A stretch of 64,000 nt of DNA from an uncultured Collinsella sp. (GTDB lineage: Bacteria > Actinomycetota > Coriobacteriia > Coriobacteriales > Coriobacteriaceae), in NCBI GenBank assembly GCA_937943045.1, contig CALEBN010000036.1:52113-116112 (forward strand). The letters are read 5' to 3'. Made by a program: the position numbers and the translations under genes. This document shows positions 48,883-57,489 of the stretch, piece by piece. The notes beneath the pieces are model-generated. The model was not told the DNA's origin and ran no database searches. It saw only the letters and a program-made list of their open reading frames with translations. Positions within the stretch are counted from its first letter, which is position 1. Each line of letters opens with the position of its first letter.

Positions 48883-50286
48883 GTGAACCGCACCAAAATC
48901 GCGCAGCTCTACGCCGATGCCGAGTCGCTCGGCGGCCAGACTGTCACCGTCGCCGGCTGGGTCAAGTCCATCCGCGACATGAAGAACTTTGGCTTTGTTA
49001 CGCTCAACGACGGCAGCTGCTTCCGCGACCTGCAGGTCGTCATGAACCGCGAGGCGCTCGACAACTACGACGAGATCGCCCATCAAAACGTCTCGGCCGC
49101 CCTCATCTGCACCGGCACCGTCAAGCTGACCCCCGATGCGCCCCAGCCTTTCGAGCTTTCTGCCACTTCCATCGAGGTCGAGGGCGTCAGCGCCCCGGAT
49201 TACCCGCTGCAGAAGAAGCGTGCAACCGTCGAATTCCTGCGCACCCAGCAGCACCTCCGCCCGCGCACCAACCTGTTCCGCGCCGTGTTCCGTATCCGCT
49301 CTGTCGCGGCTGCCGCCATCCACCGCTTCTTCCAGGAGCAGGGCTTTGTCTACGTCAACACCCCCATCATCACCACGAGCGACTGCGAGGGCGCCGGCGA
49401 GATGTTCCGCGTGACCACGCTCGACCCCAAAAATCCGCCCCTCACCGAGTCCGGCGAGGTCGACTGGAGCCAGGACTTCTTTGGCAAGCATGCGAGCCTG
49501 ACCGTGTCCGGCCAGCTCAATGCCGAGAACTTTGCCATGGCCTTTGGCGACGTATACACCTTTGGCCCCACCTTCCGCGCCGAAAACTCCAACACCACGC
49601 GCCACGCCGCCGAGTTTTGGATGATCGAGCCCGAGATGGCCTTTGCCGATCTGAACGACTACATGGATAACGCCGAGGCCATGCTCAAGTACGTCCTCAA
49701 GGACGTTATGGCCACCTGCCCCGACGAGCTCAACATGCTCAACAAGTTTGTGGACAAGGGCCTGATCGAACGCCTGGACCACGTGGCAAACTCCGACTTT
49801 GCCCGCGTTACCTACACCGATGCCATCGAGATCCTGGAGCAGGCAGTCGCTGCTGGCCACCAGTTTGATTACCCCGTCAGCTGGGGCATCGACCTGCAGA
49901 CCGAGCACGAGCGCTTCCTGACCGAGGAGCACTTTAAGCGCCCGACCTTCGTAACCGACTACCCGGCAGAGATCAAGGCCTTCTATATGCGCATGAACGA
50001 CGACGGCAAGACCGTCGCCGCCGCCGACTGCCTGGTGCCGGGCATCGGCGAGATCATCGGTGGCTCCCAGCGCGAGGAGCGCCTGGACCTGCTCGAGGCC
50101 CGTATCAAGGACCTGGGCATGAATCCCGAGCAGTACAAGTACTATCTGGACCTGCGCCGCTACGGTTCCTGCAAGCACGCCGGCTACGGTCTGGGCTTCG
50201 AGCGCTTGGTGATGTACCTCACCGGCGTGGGCAACATCCGCGACGTCCTGCCGCACCCGCGCACCGTGGGCAACGCCGACTTCTAA
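48883..50286 (+). CDS. asnS: Asparaginyl-tRNA synthetase
   Basis: The 467-residue class II synthetase has an N-terminal OB-fold anticodon domain (VTVAGWVKSIRDMKNFGFV), motif 2 (FRAENSNTTRHAAEFWMIEP) and motif 3 (GYGLGFERLVMYLTGVGNIR). The GTG at 48883 follows GGGAGG and gives MNRTKIAQLY; in-frame ATGs upstream (48847, 48871) lack ribosome sites. It charges tRNA-Asn. Confidence 0.94.
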   Translation: MNRTKIAQLYADAESLGGQTVTVAGWVKSIRDMKNFGFVTLNDGSCFRDLQVVMNREALDNYDEIAHQNVSAALICTGTVKLTPDAPQPFELSATSIEVEGVSAPDYPLQKKRATVEFLRTQQHLRPRTNLFRAVFRIRSVAAAAIHRFFQEQGFVYVNTPIITTSDCEGAGEMFRVTTLDPKNPPLTESGEVDWSQDFFGKHASLTVSGQLNAENFAMAFGDVYTFGPTFRAENSNTTRHAAEFWMIEPEMAFADLNDYMDNAEAMLKYVLKDVMATCPDELNMLNKFVDKGLIERLDHVANSDFARVTYTDAIEILEQAVAAGHQFDYPVSWGIDLQTEHERFLTEEHFKRPTFVTDYPAEIKAFYMRMNDDGKTVAAADCLVPGIGEIIGGSQREERLDLLEARIKDLGMNPEQYKYYLDLRRYGSCKHAGYGLGFERLVMYLTGVGNIRDVLPHPRTVGNADF

Positions 50287-50334
50287 TCGTCGGACGCTAG
50301 CTCGCGTCGCCACACGCAAACGCTCATCGCACAA

Positions 50335-50368
50335 GCGTCTCTCGACATCGGTCGAGAGACGCTTTTTT
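50335..50368 (+). terminator. Rho-independent terminator of asnS
   Basis: GCGTCTCTCGAC and GTCGAGAGACGC pair perfectly around a 4-nt loop, followed by TTTTTT. Confidence 0.92.
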
Positions 50369-50544
50369 CAACAGCATCCGTCAAGCTTTTGGCAAGTTTT
50401 TGGTCAGTTGAGCAGGGCTGTTGAAAACTCGACCCGCCGTTTGCCGACGACTACCGACCGCCCAGAGCGCCCTGCGCCCCTGGGAAAGCCCCGCGTCCTA
50501 GGCTCCATACCGTCGCCACCCAAAACGGAAAGGACGTGGGCACG

Positions 50545-51327
50545 ATGACCGAAGCCGCTGTTGAAACCTACGACACCACGACGAGAGGCGCCGCCTCGAT
50601 GGCAGCCTATCGCGCCGTTCGCATCCTGCAGCTCTTGAGCGAAAACACCGGCGAAGACAAGGCCATGCTTTCCGATGAGTTGATCCGGCGCCTCGCCCAT
50701 CCCGACGACCCCGCCCGCATGCCCATCTCGGCGGCGCGGCGCAGCATCTACACCGCCATCTCCGCGCTTCGCCATGCCGGATACGAAATTGAGTACAAAC
50801 GCGGCGTGGGGTATCGGCTCTTGACCCGTCCGCTCACCGACGAAGAGATCATCCGGCTCCACGGCATGGTCATGCGCAACCGCTCTACGCCCATTGCCAT
50901 TCGAAAAAGCATGGCTCAGCACTTGGTCGCCATGGCGAGTGCCGACGTTCGCGGCTACCTCGATGCACCCGAGCCTGCTCCAAGCGCCGGTGGCAAATCC
51001 ACCAAGGCCATGCGCACGCCCGTCAAGCGCATCGACACCTGCGAGCTCATCGAGCAGGCCATCGACCACGGAACCACGGTGAGTTTTGATATTTCGAGCG
51101 TCACGACACGTGGCGAAACCGAAGTAGCACGGATGACACTCCGCCCCTTTGCCATCAAGCAACGAGACGGCATCTCGTATTTGCTGGGAACGGTCTATGA
51201 CGCCCGAGGCGCCGATGACACGCTGCGTACCGTAGAGATTGGCCGGATGAGAAACGTCACCACGCGTCTCCTCGACGGCAAGAAGCTCTTCGCCGCCCTG
51301 GAGGAGGACGACGCCTCCGCCGCATAA
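50545..51327 (+). CDS. Helix-turn-helix / WYL-type transcriptional regulator
   Basis: The 260-residue product has an N-terminal winged HTH-like region (about residues 20-95, with SAARRSIYTAISALRHAGYE then IEYKRGVGYRL) and a C-terminal ligand-like domain (about 165-255) similar to WYL regulators, though a Trp-Tyr-Leu triplet is not present (RDGISYLLGTVYD occupies that place). The ATG at 50545 has AAGGA at acceptable distance. It lies upstream of the ABC transporter genes; a link is possible but untested. Confidence 0.65.
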   Translation: MTEAAVETYDTTTRGAASMAAYRAVRILQLLSENTGEDKAMLSDELIRRLAHPDDPARMPISAARRSIYTAISALRHAGYEIEYKRGVGYRLLTRPLTDEEIIRLHGMVMRNRSTPIAIRKSMAQHLVAMASADVRGYLDAPEPAPSAGGKSTKAMRTPVKRIDTCELIEQAIDHGTTVSFDISSVTTRGETEVARMTLRPFAIKQRDGISYLLGTVYDARGADDTLRTVEIGRMRNVTTRLLDGKKLFAALEEDDASAA

Positions 51328-51396
51328 GAACCTCCGCCGTCCATTCGACTACCCGTACCGCACATCCGGTTCTGTATTAAAAAACCCGCCAGGTTA

Positions 51397-51424
51397 TTGT
51401 AAAAATGGACATCCGCGCTACTAT
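51397..51424 (+). promoter_or_regulatory. Candidate promoter of the ABC transporter operon
   Basis: TTGTAA (51397-51402) and TACTAT (51419-51424) are 16 bp apart, about 65 bp upstream of the lipoprotein start. A short GCACT/AGTGC hairpin follows in the leader. Confidence 0.4.
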
Positions 51425-51487
51425 AGTTCCACTTGCACTTTGTTTGAGTGCAGTGTTTCCAGCCATTTCTATACTGGGGGTAACGAT

Positions 51488-52468
51488 ATGAAGGACATCA
51501 CCATCAGCCGCAGGAGCCTTCTGGTCTCTGCCGGCCTGCTCGCGCTCGCTCCGCTCGCCGGATGCGGCGGCAACTCTGGTTCCGGCTCTGCTGCCGCCGG
51601 TTCCGACTACACCGTCGGCATTCTGCAGCTCACCGAGCACTCCGCACTCGACGCCGCCAACGACGGCTTCGTCAAGGCCATCAAGAAGAGCGGCCTTAAG
51701 GTCAAAATCGACCAGAAGAACGCCCAGAATGACCAGTCCACGTGTAAGTCCATCGCCGACAAGTTCGTGGGCGATGGCGTCGACCTGATCTACGCCATCG
51801 CTACGCCCGCCGCGCAGGCCGCCGCCGGCGCCACCGCCGATATCCCCATCGTGGGTTGCGCCATCACCGACTACGCCGCCTCGGGCCTGGTCCAGGACAA
51901 CGAAAAGCCCGGCACCAACGTCACTGGCGCCTCCGACCTCACCCCGGTCGCCGAGCAGCTCGAGATGATGCAGAAGGTCCTGCCCGACGTAAAGAAGGTC
52001 GGTCTGCTCTACTGCACCGCCGAGTCCAACTCCGACGTCCAGATCAAGGCCGCCAAGAAGGAGCTCGACAAGCTGGGCCTGGACTACACCGACTTCACCG
52101 TCTCGAGCTCCAACGAGATCCAGTCCGTCGTCGAATCTGCCGTGGGCAAGGTCGACGCGCTGTACTCCCCCACCGATAACACCATCGCCGCGGGCGCTTC
52201 GCAGGTCGGCCAGATCTGCAAGGAGAATAAGCTCCCCTTCGTAACCGGCGAGGAGGGCATGTGCATGGCCGGCGGCCTGTTCACCCTCTCCATCAACTAC
52301 GAGGATCTGGGCTACGCCGCGGCCGAGATGGCCGTTAAGATCCTGAAGGGCGAGGCCAAGCCCGAGGATATGCCGATCAAGCACCTCTCGAGCAAGGACC
52401 TGGTCGTCGTCAAGAACGACGAGATGGCCGAGGCGCTGGGCATCGACCTTTCCGCTCTGGACGAGTAG
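51488..52468 (+). CDS. ABC transporter substrate-binding lipoprotein (DUF534/TrpX-like)
   Basis: The 326-residue product has a lipoprotein signal peptide with an arginine pair (SRRSLLVSAGLLALAPLAGC) and a mature periplasmic-binding fold (YTVGILQLTEHSALDAANDG). It matches the family found with tryptophan/tyrosine-type importers in Firmicutes, but the substrate is not proven. The ATG at 51488 follows GGGGG; the longer frame is rejected. An attenuator-like hairpin separates it from the permease. Confidence 0.88.
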   Translation: MKDITISRRSLLVSAGLLALAPLAGCGGNSGSGSAAAGSDYTVGILQLTEHSALDAANDGFVKAIKKSGLKVKIDQKNAQNDQSTCKSIADKFVGDGVDLIYAIATPAAQAAAGATADIPIVGCAITDYAASGLVQDNEKPGTNVTGASDLTPVAEQLEMMQKVLPDVKKVGLLYCTAESNSDVQIKAAKKELDKLGLDYTDFTVSSSNEIQSVVESAVGKVDALYSPTDNTIAAGASQVGQICKENKLPFVTGEEGMCMAGGLFTLSINYEDLGYAAAEMAVKILKGEAKPEDMPIKHLSSKDLVVVKNDEMAEALGIDLSALDE

Positions 52469-52536
52469 CGCCATGCGCGGTAACGCGTCTAGGACCCGCA
52501 CTCGCGCCATAGCTGCGTTATTCAATATCTGAGCCA

Positions 52537-52570
52537 CAGGGGCGAACGCCAAAGACCGGCGTTCGCCCTG
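52537..52570 (+). terminator. Attenuator-like hairpin between lipoprotein and permease genes
   Basis: CAGGGGCGAACGCC pairs with GGCGTTCGCCCTG, followed by a weak T-rich tail (CTTGTT). Partial termination here would give more lipoprotein than permease, common for ABC importers. Confidence 0.55.
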
Positions 52571-52672
52571 CTTGTTACGGATGAGACAAAACATCCGGCC
52601 GCAGCTCTTTTATGCATTGTTACCGCTATCATGGTGACTCACGTGTCCACCCTATCCTAGGAGGTATGAAGC

Positions 52673-53596
52673 ATGCTTATTGCATTGCAGGGCGCCGTTT
52701 CGCAGGGCGTCCTCTGGGGCATTATGGTGCTTGGCGTGTTTATCACGTTCCGCCTGCTCGACATCCCCGATATGACCTGCGACGGCAGCTTTGCCCTCGG
52801 CGGCTGCGTCTGCGCCGTACTCATCGTCAATAACAACGTCGACCCGCTGCTCGCCGTGCTGGCCGGCATGTGCGCCGGCGCCATCGCGGGCGCGGTCACG
52901 GGCATTTTGACCACGGTCTTTGAGATTCCCGCGATCCTCGCCGGAATCCTCACCCAGATCAGCCTGTGGTCCATCAACCTGCGCATCATGGGCAAATCCA
53001 ATACGCCCATCCTTGCCAAGGGCACTATCTTCTCGTCTGTCAGCAACATGACGGGCCTGCCGCAGTCCACCGTCGCCATCATCCTGGGCATCTTGCTCGC
53101 TGTGGCTATCGTCGCCATCCTGTATTGGTTCTTTGGCACCGAGATCGGCTCGGCGCTGCGCGCCACCGGCAACAACGAGTACATGATCCGCGCTCTGGGC
53201 GTCAACACCAACTCCACCAAGATGATCGCCCTCGTGCTCTCCAACGCCCTCATCGGCCTTTCGGGCGCGCTCATCTGCCAGAGCCAGAAGTACGCCGACA
53301 TTGGCATGGGCACCGGTGCCATCGTTATCGGTCTTGCCGCCATTGTTATCGGCGAGGTGCTCGGCCGCCTGCTGCCCGTCGGCCTCACGCAGTTTAGCGT
53401 CCGTCTTGCCTCCGCCGTCTTTGGCTCCGTGGTGTACTTCCTCATCCGCGCCATCGTGCTGCAGTTGGGCATGGACGCCAACGACATGAAGCTGCTTTCC
53501 GCTGTGATCGTCGCCGTGGCCCTGTGCGTGCCCGTGGTTTGGGAGCGCTATAAGCTCCGCAGCTCCTACACGAAGGGGGATGAGGCAGATGCTTAA
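52673..53596 (+). CDS. ABC transporter permease
   Basis: The 307-residue polytopic protein resembles branched-chain/sugar-type ABC permeases (FRLLDIPDMTCDGSFALGG, then TGNNEYMIRALGVNTNSTKM). It starts at an ATG 14 nt after AGGAGG (TCCTAGGAGGTATGAAGC); a start nearer the ribosome site is not in this frame. It overlaps the ATPase gene and follows the binding protein. Confidence 0.9.
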   Translation: MLIALQGAVSQGVLWGIMVLGVFITFRLLDIPDMTCDGSFALGGCVCAVLIVNNNVDPLLAVLAGMCAGAIAGAVTGILTTVFEIPAILAGILTQISLWSINLRIMGKSNTPILAKGTIFSSVSNMTGLPQSTVAIILGILLAVAIVAILYWFFGTEIGSALRATGNNEYMIRALGVNTNSTKMIALVLSNALIGLSGALICQSQKYADIGMGTGAIVIGLAAIVIGEVLGRLLPVGLTQFSVRLASAVFGSVVYFLIRAIVLQLGMDANDMKLLSAVIVAVALCVPVVWERYKLRSSYTKGDEADA

Positions 53597-54383
53597 GCTC
53601 TCACACGTCAAGAAGACCTTTAACAAGGGCACCGTCACCGAGAAGCGCGCGCTCACCGGCGTCGACCTCACCCTTAACGACGGCGACTTTGTAACCGTGA
53701 TTGGCGGCAACGGCGCCGGCAAGTCCACGCTGCTCAACATGATCGCCGGCGTGTATCCGCTCGATTCGGGCGTTATCGAGCTCGACGGCACCGACATCTC
53801 GCGTCTGAGCGAGTCGCAGCGCGCCAAGTACCTGGGCCGCGTGTTCCAGGACCCCATGCGCGGCACCGCAGCCGACATGCAAATTGCCGAGAACCTGGCC
53901 CTCGCCAAGCGCCGCGGCCAGCATCGCGGTCTTTCGTGGGGCGTCACCAAAGCCGAGAAGGACGAGTACGTTGAGCTGCTCAAGCGCCTGGACCTTGGTC
54001 TGGACACGCGCCTCAACGCCAAGGTCGGCCTGCTCTCGGGCGGCCAGCGCCAGGCACTCACCCTGCTCATGGCCACGCTTACCAAGCCACGCCTGCTGCT
54101 GCTCGACGAGCACACCGCGGCGCTCGACCCCAAGACGGCCTCTAAGGTGCTCAATCTGACCGAAGAAATCGTCGACGAGTATCACCTGACCACGCTCATG
54201 GTCACGCATAACATGAACGACGCCATCCGTCTGGGCAATCGTCTGATCATGATGCACGAGGGTCACGTGATCTACGACGTGGCAGGCGACGAAAAAAAGT
54301 CGCTCACCGTTGCCGACCTGCTGCAGAAGTTCGAGGAGGTCTCGGGCGGCGAGCTCGCCAACGACCGCATGCTGCTGAGCTAA
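53589..54383 (+). CDS. ABC transporter ATP-binding protein
   Basis: The 264-residue ATPase has Walker A GGNGAGKST, signature LLSGGQRQ, Walker B LLLLDEHTAAL and the H-loop (MVTHNM). The ATG at 53589 overlaps the permease end by 8 bp; an ATG at 53580 has its ribosome site too close. It powers the importer of this operon. Confidence 0.94.
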   Translation: MLKLSHVKKTFNKGTVTEKRALTGVDLTLNDGDFVTVIGGNGAGKSTLLNMIAGVYPLDSGVIELDGTDISRLSESQRAKYLGRVFQDPMRGTAADMQIAENLALAKRRGQHRGLSWGVTKAEKDEYVELLKRLDLGLDTRLNAKVGLLSGGQRQALTLLMATLTKPRLLLLDEHTAALDPKTASKVLNLTEEIVDEYHLTTLMVTHNMNDAIRLGNRLIMMHEGHVIYDVAGDEKKSLTVADLLQKFEEVSGGELANDRMLLS

Positions 54384-54391
54384 CGACCTAG

Positions 54392-54432
54392 AAAACCACC
54401 ACAAAGGGGACAGGCACCTTTGTGGTGGTTTT
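54392..54432. repeat. Short palindromic repeat, type B, probable terminator
   Basis: AAAACCACCACAAAGG pairs with CCTTTGTGGTGGTTTT, with GGGGACAGGCA in the centre, and is followed by TTGTT. It lies 8 bp after the ATPase stop and 23 bp before the next gene. A near-identical copy is at 57396-57435. Confidence 0.8.
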
Positions 54433-54455
54433 TGTTAAAGAGTAAGGAGACAGCC

Positions 54456-56501
54456 ATGAAAAGACTCCCCCGCCTTGCGTTAGCTGCCGCGTTGTTTGCC
54501 GGCGCGCTCACAGGCATCCCAAGCCTCGCTTTCGCGGGGAACCTGCCCGCCGCTATTGACGGCGCCGTAACCGTCATGCACACCAACGACATCCACGGCA
54601 GCTACAAGTACAGCTACAACGCAAGCAAGGGCACGGGCACCATTGGCTTTGACGGGCTGGCGGTTCTCTATAGCGCTCAAAGCAACGCCCCCGACTTTCT
54701 GCTCGATGCAGGCGACACCTTCCACGGGCAGTCCTTTGCCACCATGAGCGAGGGCAAGAGCATCGCCGAACTCATGAACACCTTCTACGCAAACGGCTAC
54801 GACGCGACCACGCCGGGCAACCATGACTGGAGCTACGGCGCGGACAAGCTTCGCACGATGGCCGGCAATGGTGCCACCAGTACACCTTTCGCCATGCTCT
54901 GCGCGAATGCAACGTCCTCGAACGGCGTATGGAGCTCGAGCATCACCAAGACGCTCAATCGCACTTGGAAGGACAGCGAGGGCAGCCCCACGCTTAACTA
55001 CAAGATTAAGGTCGGCGTCGTCGGAGCCATGGATGAGTCGCTGGGCTCCTCGCTACGCGCGGACCTGGTCGCGGGCACGTCGTTCTCGGGTGCGGCGGAC
55101 GCCATCAATGCCGAGGCCAAGCGACTGCGCGAGGATGAGGGCTGCAACGTTATCGTCTGCATCGCGCACACGCTCAACGCCAAGACCTTTGCCGCAAAGC
55201 TCGTTGGGGTCGATACACTGGTCGCGGGCCACGAGCACATCAACTTAGACGAAAACGTGACGGGGGCCGACGGCAAGCCGGTCCGCGTCGTCGAGGCAGG
55301 CAGCGCCTTTGCCGAGGTTGGTCTGCTTTCCATTCCCTATGAGTACGACACCAGGGGTACCGAAACCACCAACGACGACATGGTGACGGTCTCCGCAGGC
55401 AACAGCGACGAGAAGCTCTACACCGCCAAGGACGTCGACGACCTTTTGGCAGACCCTAACAACCAGAACATCCTTGACGAGGTTCGCAACAACAAAATCA
55501 AGCCACTCGACGACGCCTTTGAAATCGAGTCGAACAAGGTGCTCGGCACATCCGCCACTGACTATTTCTACGGCGAAGACGCCGCGGGTACGCATGGCTG
55601 GGAGATGGTGCGCACTACCGATTTGCGTCCCAGCAAGGAAGGCGATACCACCAAGGCCCAGACCATCGGCCACGTGATTTGCGGCTCCTATCTTGCCCTG
55701 ACGGGCGCGGACCCTGACCTGACGAGCGCGGACCTTGCTATTGAGAACGCTGGCGGCATCCGCGGCGGCATCGCGGCGGGAAACGTGACCGCCGGCGACG
55801 TCATCGCCATCTCGCCCTACGGCAACACCTTGGAGACCTGGACCATGACCGGCGCGGACTTCCTCGCAGCGCTTGAGCACTCGTTGGAAATTAGCGACAA
55901 ATGCAATGACAGCTACGAACTTCAGCAAGCCTACGTCGCAGCCGGCCACACCGAGCAGGAAGCCCAGGACATGTACAAGTGGCCCGACGACTCCGGCAGC
56001 GTTCTTTCCTTTGGCGGCATCAACGTAACAATCGACTGGACGCAGTCTGAAGGCAAGCGCATCGTGAGTGCCACGCTCACCAAAGACGGCAGCACGCTCG
56101 ACCCCGCCAAGAACTACACCATCGCCACCAACAACTACATCATTACCAACACGACCGACTTTCCCACTTTCGCAAATGCCACCAAGCGCACCGAGTGGGG
56201 CACATGCGAGGCGGCGATCAGAGCGCTGATCGGGAAGAGCGACTGGGAGAACAAGATGGCCGGGCTCGCCGGCACCATCAGCTTCAGCTCCGCAGCCGTG
56301 GACCCCACGCCCAATCCGAATCCAACGCCTAAGCCCTCGCCCAAGCCCGGCACGACTACTACGACCACGAAAACCAGCGCCAAGAAGACAACCGGCAAGC
56401 TTGTCGCAACGGGAGACCGCACGCTGGCCGTGGTCGGCGCATGCCTCATCGGCGGCATCATCGTCATCATGCTCGGCATTATCTGGATGCGCCGCCGCTA
56501 A
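54456..56501 (+). CDS. Surface-anchored 5'-nucleotidase / UshA-type phosphoesterase
   Basis: The 681-residue protein has a signal peptide (MKRLPRLALAAALFAGALTG to LAFA) and the metallophosphoesterase domain (MHTNDIHGSYK, LLDAGDTFHGQ, TPGNHDWSYG, VAGHEHI). A 5'-nucleotidase C domain follows (NAGGIRGGIAAGNVTAGDV). The C terminus has a Thr/Lys/Pro linker, LVATG, a membrane helix and MRRR, which looks like a sortase-type cell wall signal. It would hydrolyse extracellular nucleotides. A longer frame into the repeat at 54420 is rejected. Confidence 0.9.
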   Translation: MKRLPRLALAAALFAGALTGIPSLAFAGNLPAAIDGAVTVMHTNDIHGSYKYSYNASKGTGTIGFDGLAVLYSAQSNAPDFLLDAGDTFHGQSFATMSEGKSIAELMNTFYANGYDATTPGNHDWSYGADKLRTMAGNGATSTPFAMLCANATSSNGVWSSSITKTLNRTWKDSEGSPTLNYKIKVGVVGAMDESLGSSLRADLVAGTSFSGAADAINAEAKRLREDEGCNVIVCIAHTLNAKTFAAKLVGVDTLVAGHEHINLDENVTGADGKPVRVVEAGSAFAEVGLLSIPYEYDTRGTETTNDDMVTVSAGNSDEKLYTAKDVDDLLADPNNQNILDEVRNNKIKPLDDAFEIESNKVLGTSATDYFYGEDAAGTHGWEMVRTTDLRPSKEGDTTKAQTIGHVICGSYLALTGADPDLTSADLAIENAGGIRGGIAAGNVTAGDVIAISPYGNTLETWTMTGADFLAALEHSLEISDKCNDSYELQQAYVAAGHTEQEAQDMYKWPDDSGSVLSFGGINVTIDWTQSEGKRIVSATLTKDGSTLDPAKNYTIATNNYIITNTTDFPTFANATKRTEWGTCEAAIRALIGKSDWENKMAGLAGTISFSSAAVDPTPNPNPTPKPSPKPGTTTTTTKTSAKKTTGKLVATGDRTLAVVGACLIGGIIVIMLGIIWMRRR

Positions 56502-56552
56502 GCTACACCGCCGGGCCTTGCAGCCCCTCCGTGCAAACCTTATATCGAGCGC

Positions 56553-56586
56553 AAAAGCCCGTCCGAATGTGATCGGACGGGCTTTT
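56553..56586 (+). terminator. Rho-independent terminator after the nucleotidase gene
   Basis: AAAAGCCCGTCCGA pairs with TCGGACGGGCTTTT around a 6-nt loop. Confidence 0.85.
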
Positions 56587-56629
56587 GGTGGGTATCATGG
56601 TTGGACGATCATGAGGAGGTTTTCCCAAC

Positions 56630-57397
56630 ATGGAATTGTTTGAACCGATTCTTCATTTCTTTGAACAACGGTGGGTCCACAACATCATCTGGGCGGGCAT
56701 CTTGGTAATAGGCACCGCCATCGCCACCAAGGTCGTATCCAAGACCCTGCGCCACCTGCTCAACCGCGACGACAACCCGCTTCCGGCATCGAGTATCTTC
56801 ATCAACATTGCGCGCGCCGTCATCTGGATGATTGGCGGCAGCTTTATCCTCGACAACTGCTTTGGCATTAACGCAAACGCCCTCGTCGCCGCTCTTGGCG
56901 TCGGCGGTATCGCCATCTCGCTCGGCTTTCAGGACACGCTCTCAAACCTTATCGGCGGCATGCAGGTAACCTTTATGGGCATCATCAAGCCCGGCGACAA
57001 TATCGAAGTCGGTGGCGTGTCGGGCGTGGTCCAGGACATCACCTGGCGTCATACGACCATCGAGGACGCCTGCGGGCAGACCATCATCGTCCCCAACTCA
57101 AATATCTCCAAGAACACGCTCGTGCATCTCATGCCCTTTGGGCGTGTGGCTGTGCCCGTTGCCGTAAAGGACACATCCAAGTGGGCCTCACTCGACGCGC
57201 TGGCAGACGAGCTGACCAGCGCCACCAAGGCCGCCGTGCTTCCCATCTCGAGCTTTGACAAGGAGCCCTACGTGCTCTTTAGCGAGATCGGCGACTTTGG
57301 CATTAAGGGCAAGATCATCTTTATCGTCAGCGACGACAGCACCACTTTCACGGCGGCCGACGCCTGCATTCGCGCCATCGCCCCCATCATCGCCTAA
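56630..57397 (+). CDS. Small-conductance mechanosensitive channel (MscS family)
   Basis: The 255-residue product has two or three N-terminal helices, the pore helix region (LVAALGVGGIAISLGFQDTL) and the MscS beta domain (GDNIEVGGVSGVVQDITWRH). It would release osmolytes on hypo-osmotic shock. The stop codon TAA lies inside the start of a palindromic repeat. Confidence 0.92.
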   Translation: MELFEPILHFFEQRWVHNIIWAGILVIGTAIATKVVSKTLRHLLNRDDNPLPASSIFINIARAVIWMIGGSFILDNCFGINANALVAALGVGGIAISLGFQDTLSNLIGGMQVTFMGIIKPGDNIEVGGVSGVVQDITWRHTTIEDACGQTIIVPNSNISKNTLVHLMPFGRVAVPVAVKDTSKWASLDALADELTSATKAAVLPISSFDKEPYVLFSEIGDFGIKGKIIFIVSDDSTTFTAADACIRAIAPIIA

Positions 57398-57435
57398 ACC
57401 ACCACAAAGGGGACAGGCACCTTTGTGGTGGTTTT
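57396..57435. repeat. Short palindromic repeat, type B, overlapping the mscS stop
   Basis: AAACCACCACAAAGG and CCTTTGTGGTGGTTTT with GGGGACAGGCA centre, near-identical to 54392-54432. The first bases complete the TAA stop of the mechanosensitive channel gene. It likely terminates that transcript. Confidence 0.8.
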
Positions 57436-57459
57436 CATTCGTGGTACCATAGTTCATAT

Positions 57460-57475
57460 AGTTGTTTAAACGACT
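57460..57475. promoter_or_regulatory. Near-perfect dyad before the ParB-like/Bmp gene
   Basis: AGTTGTTTAAACGACT is palindromic at 14 of 16 positions and ends 14 bp before the start codon, next to the ribosome site. It is a candidate operator. Confidence 0.35.
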
Positions 57476-57489
57476 AAGGGAGCAAAACT

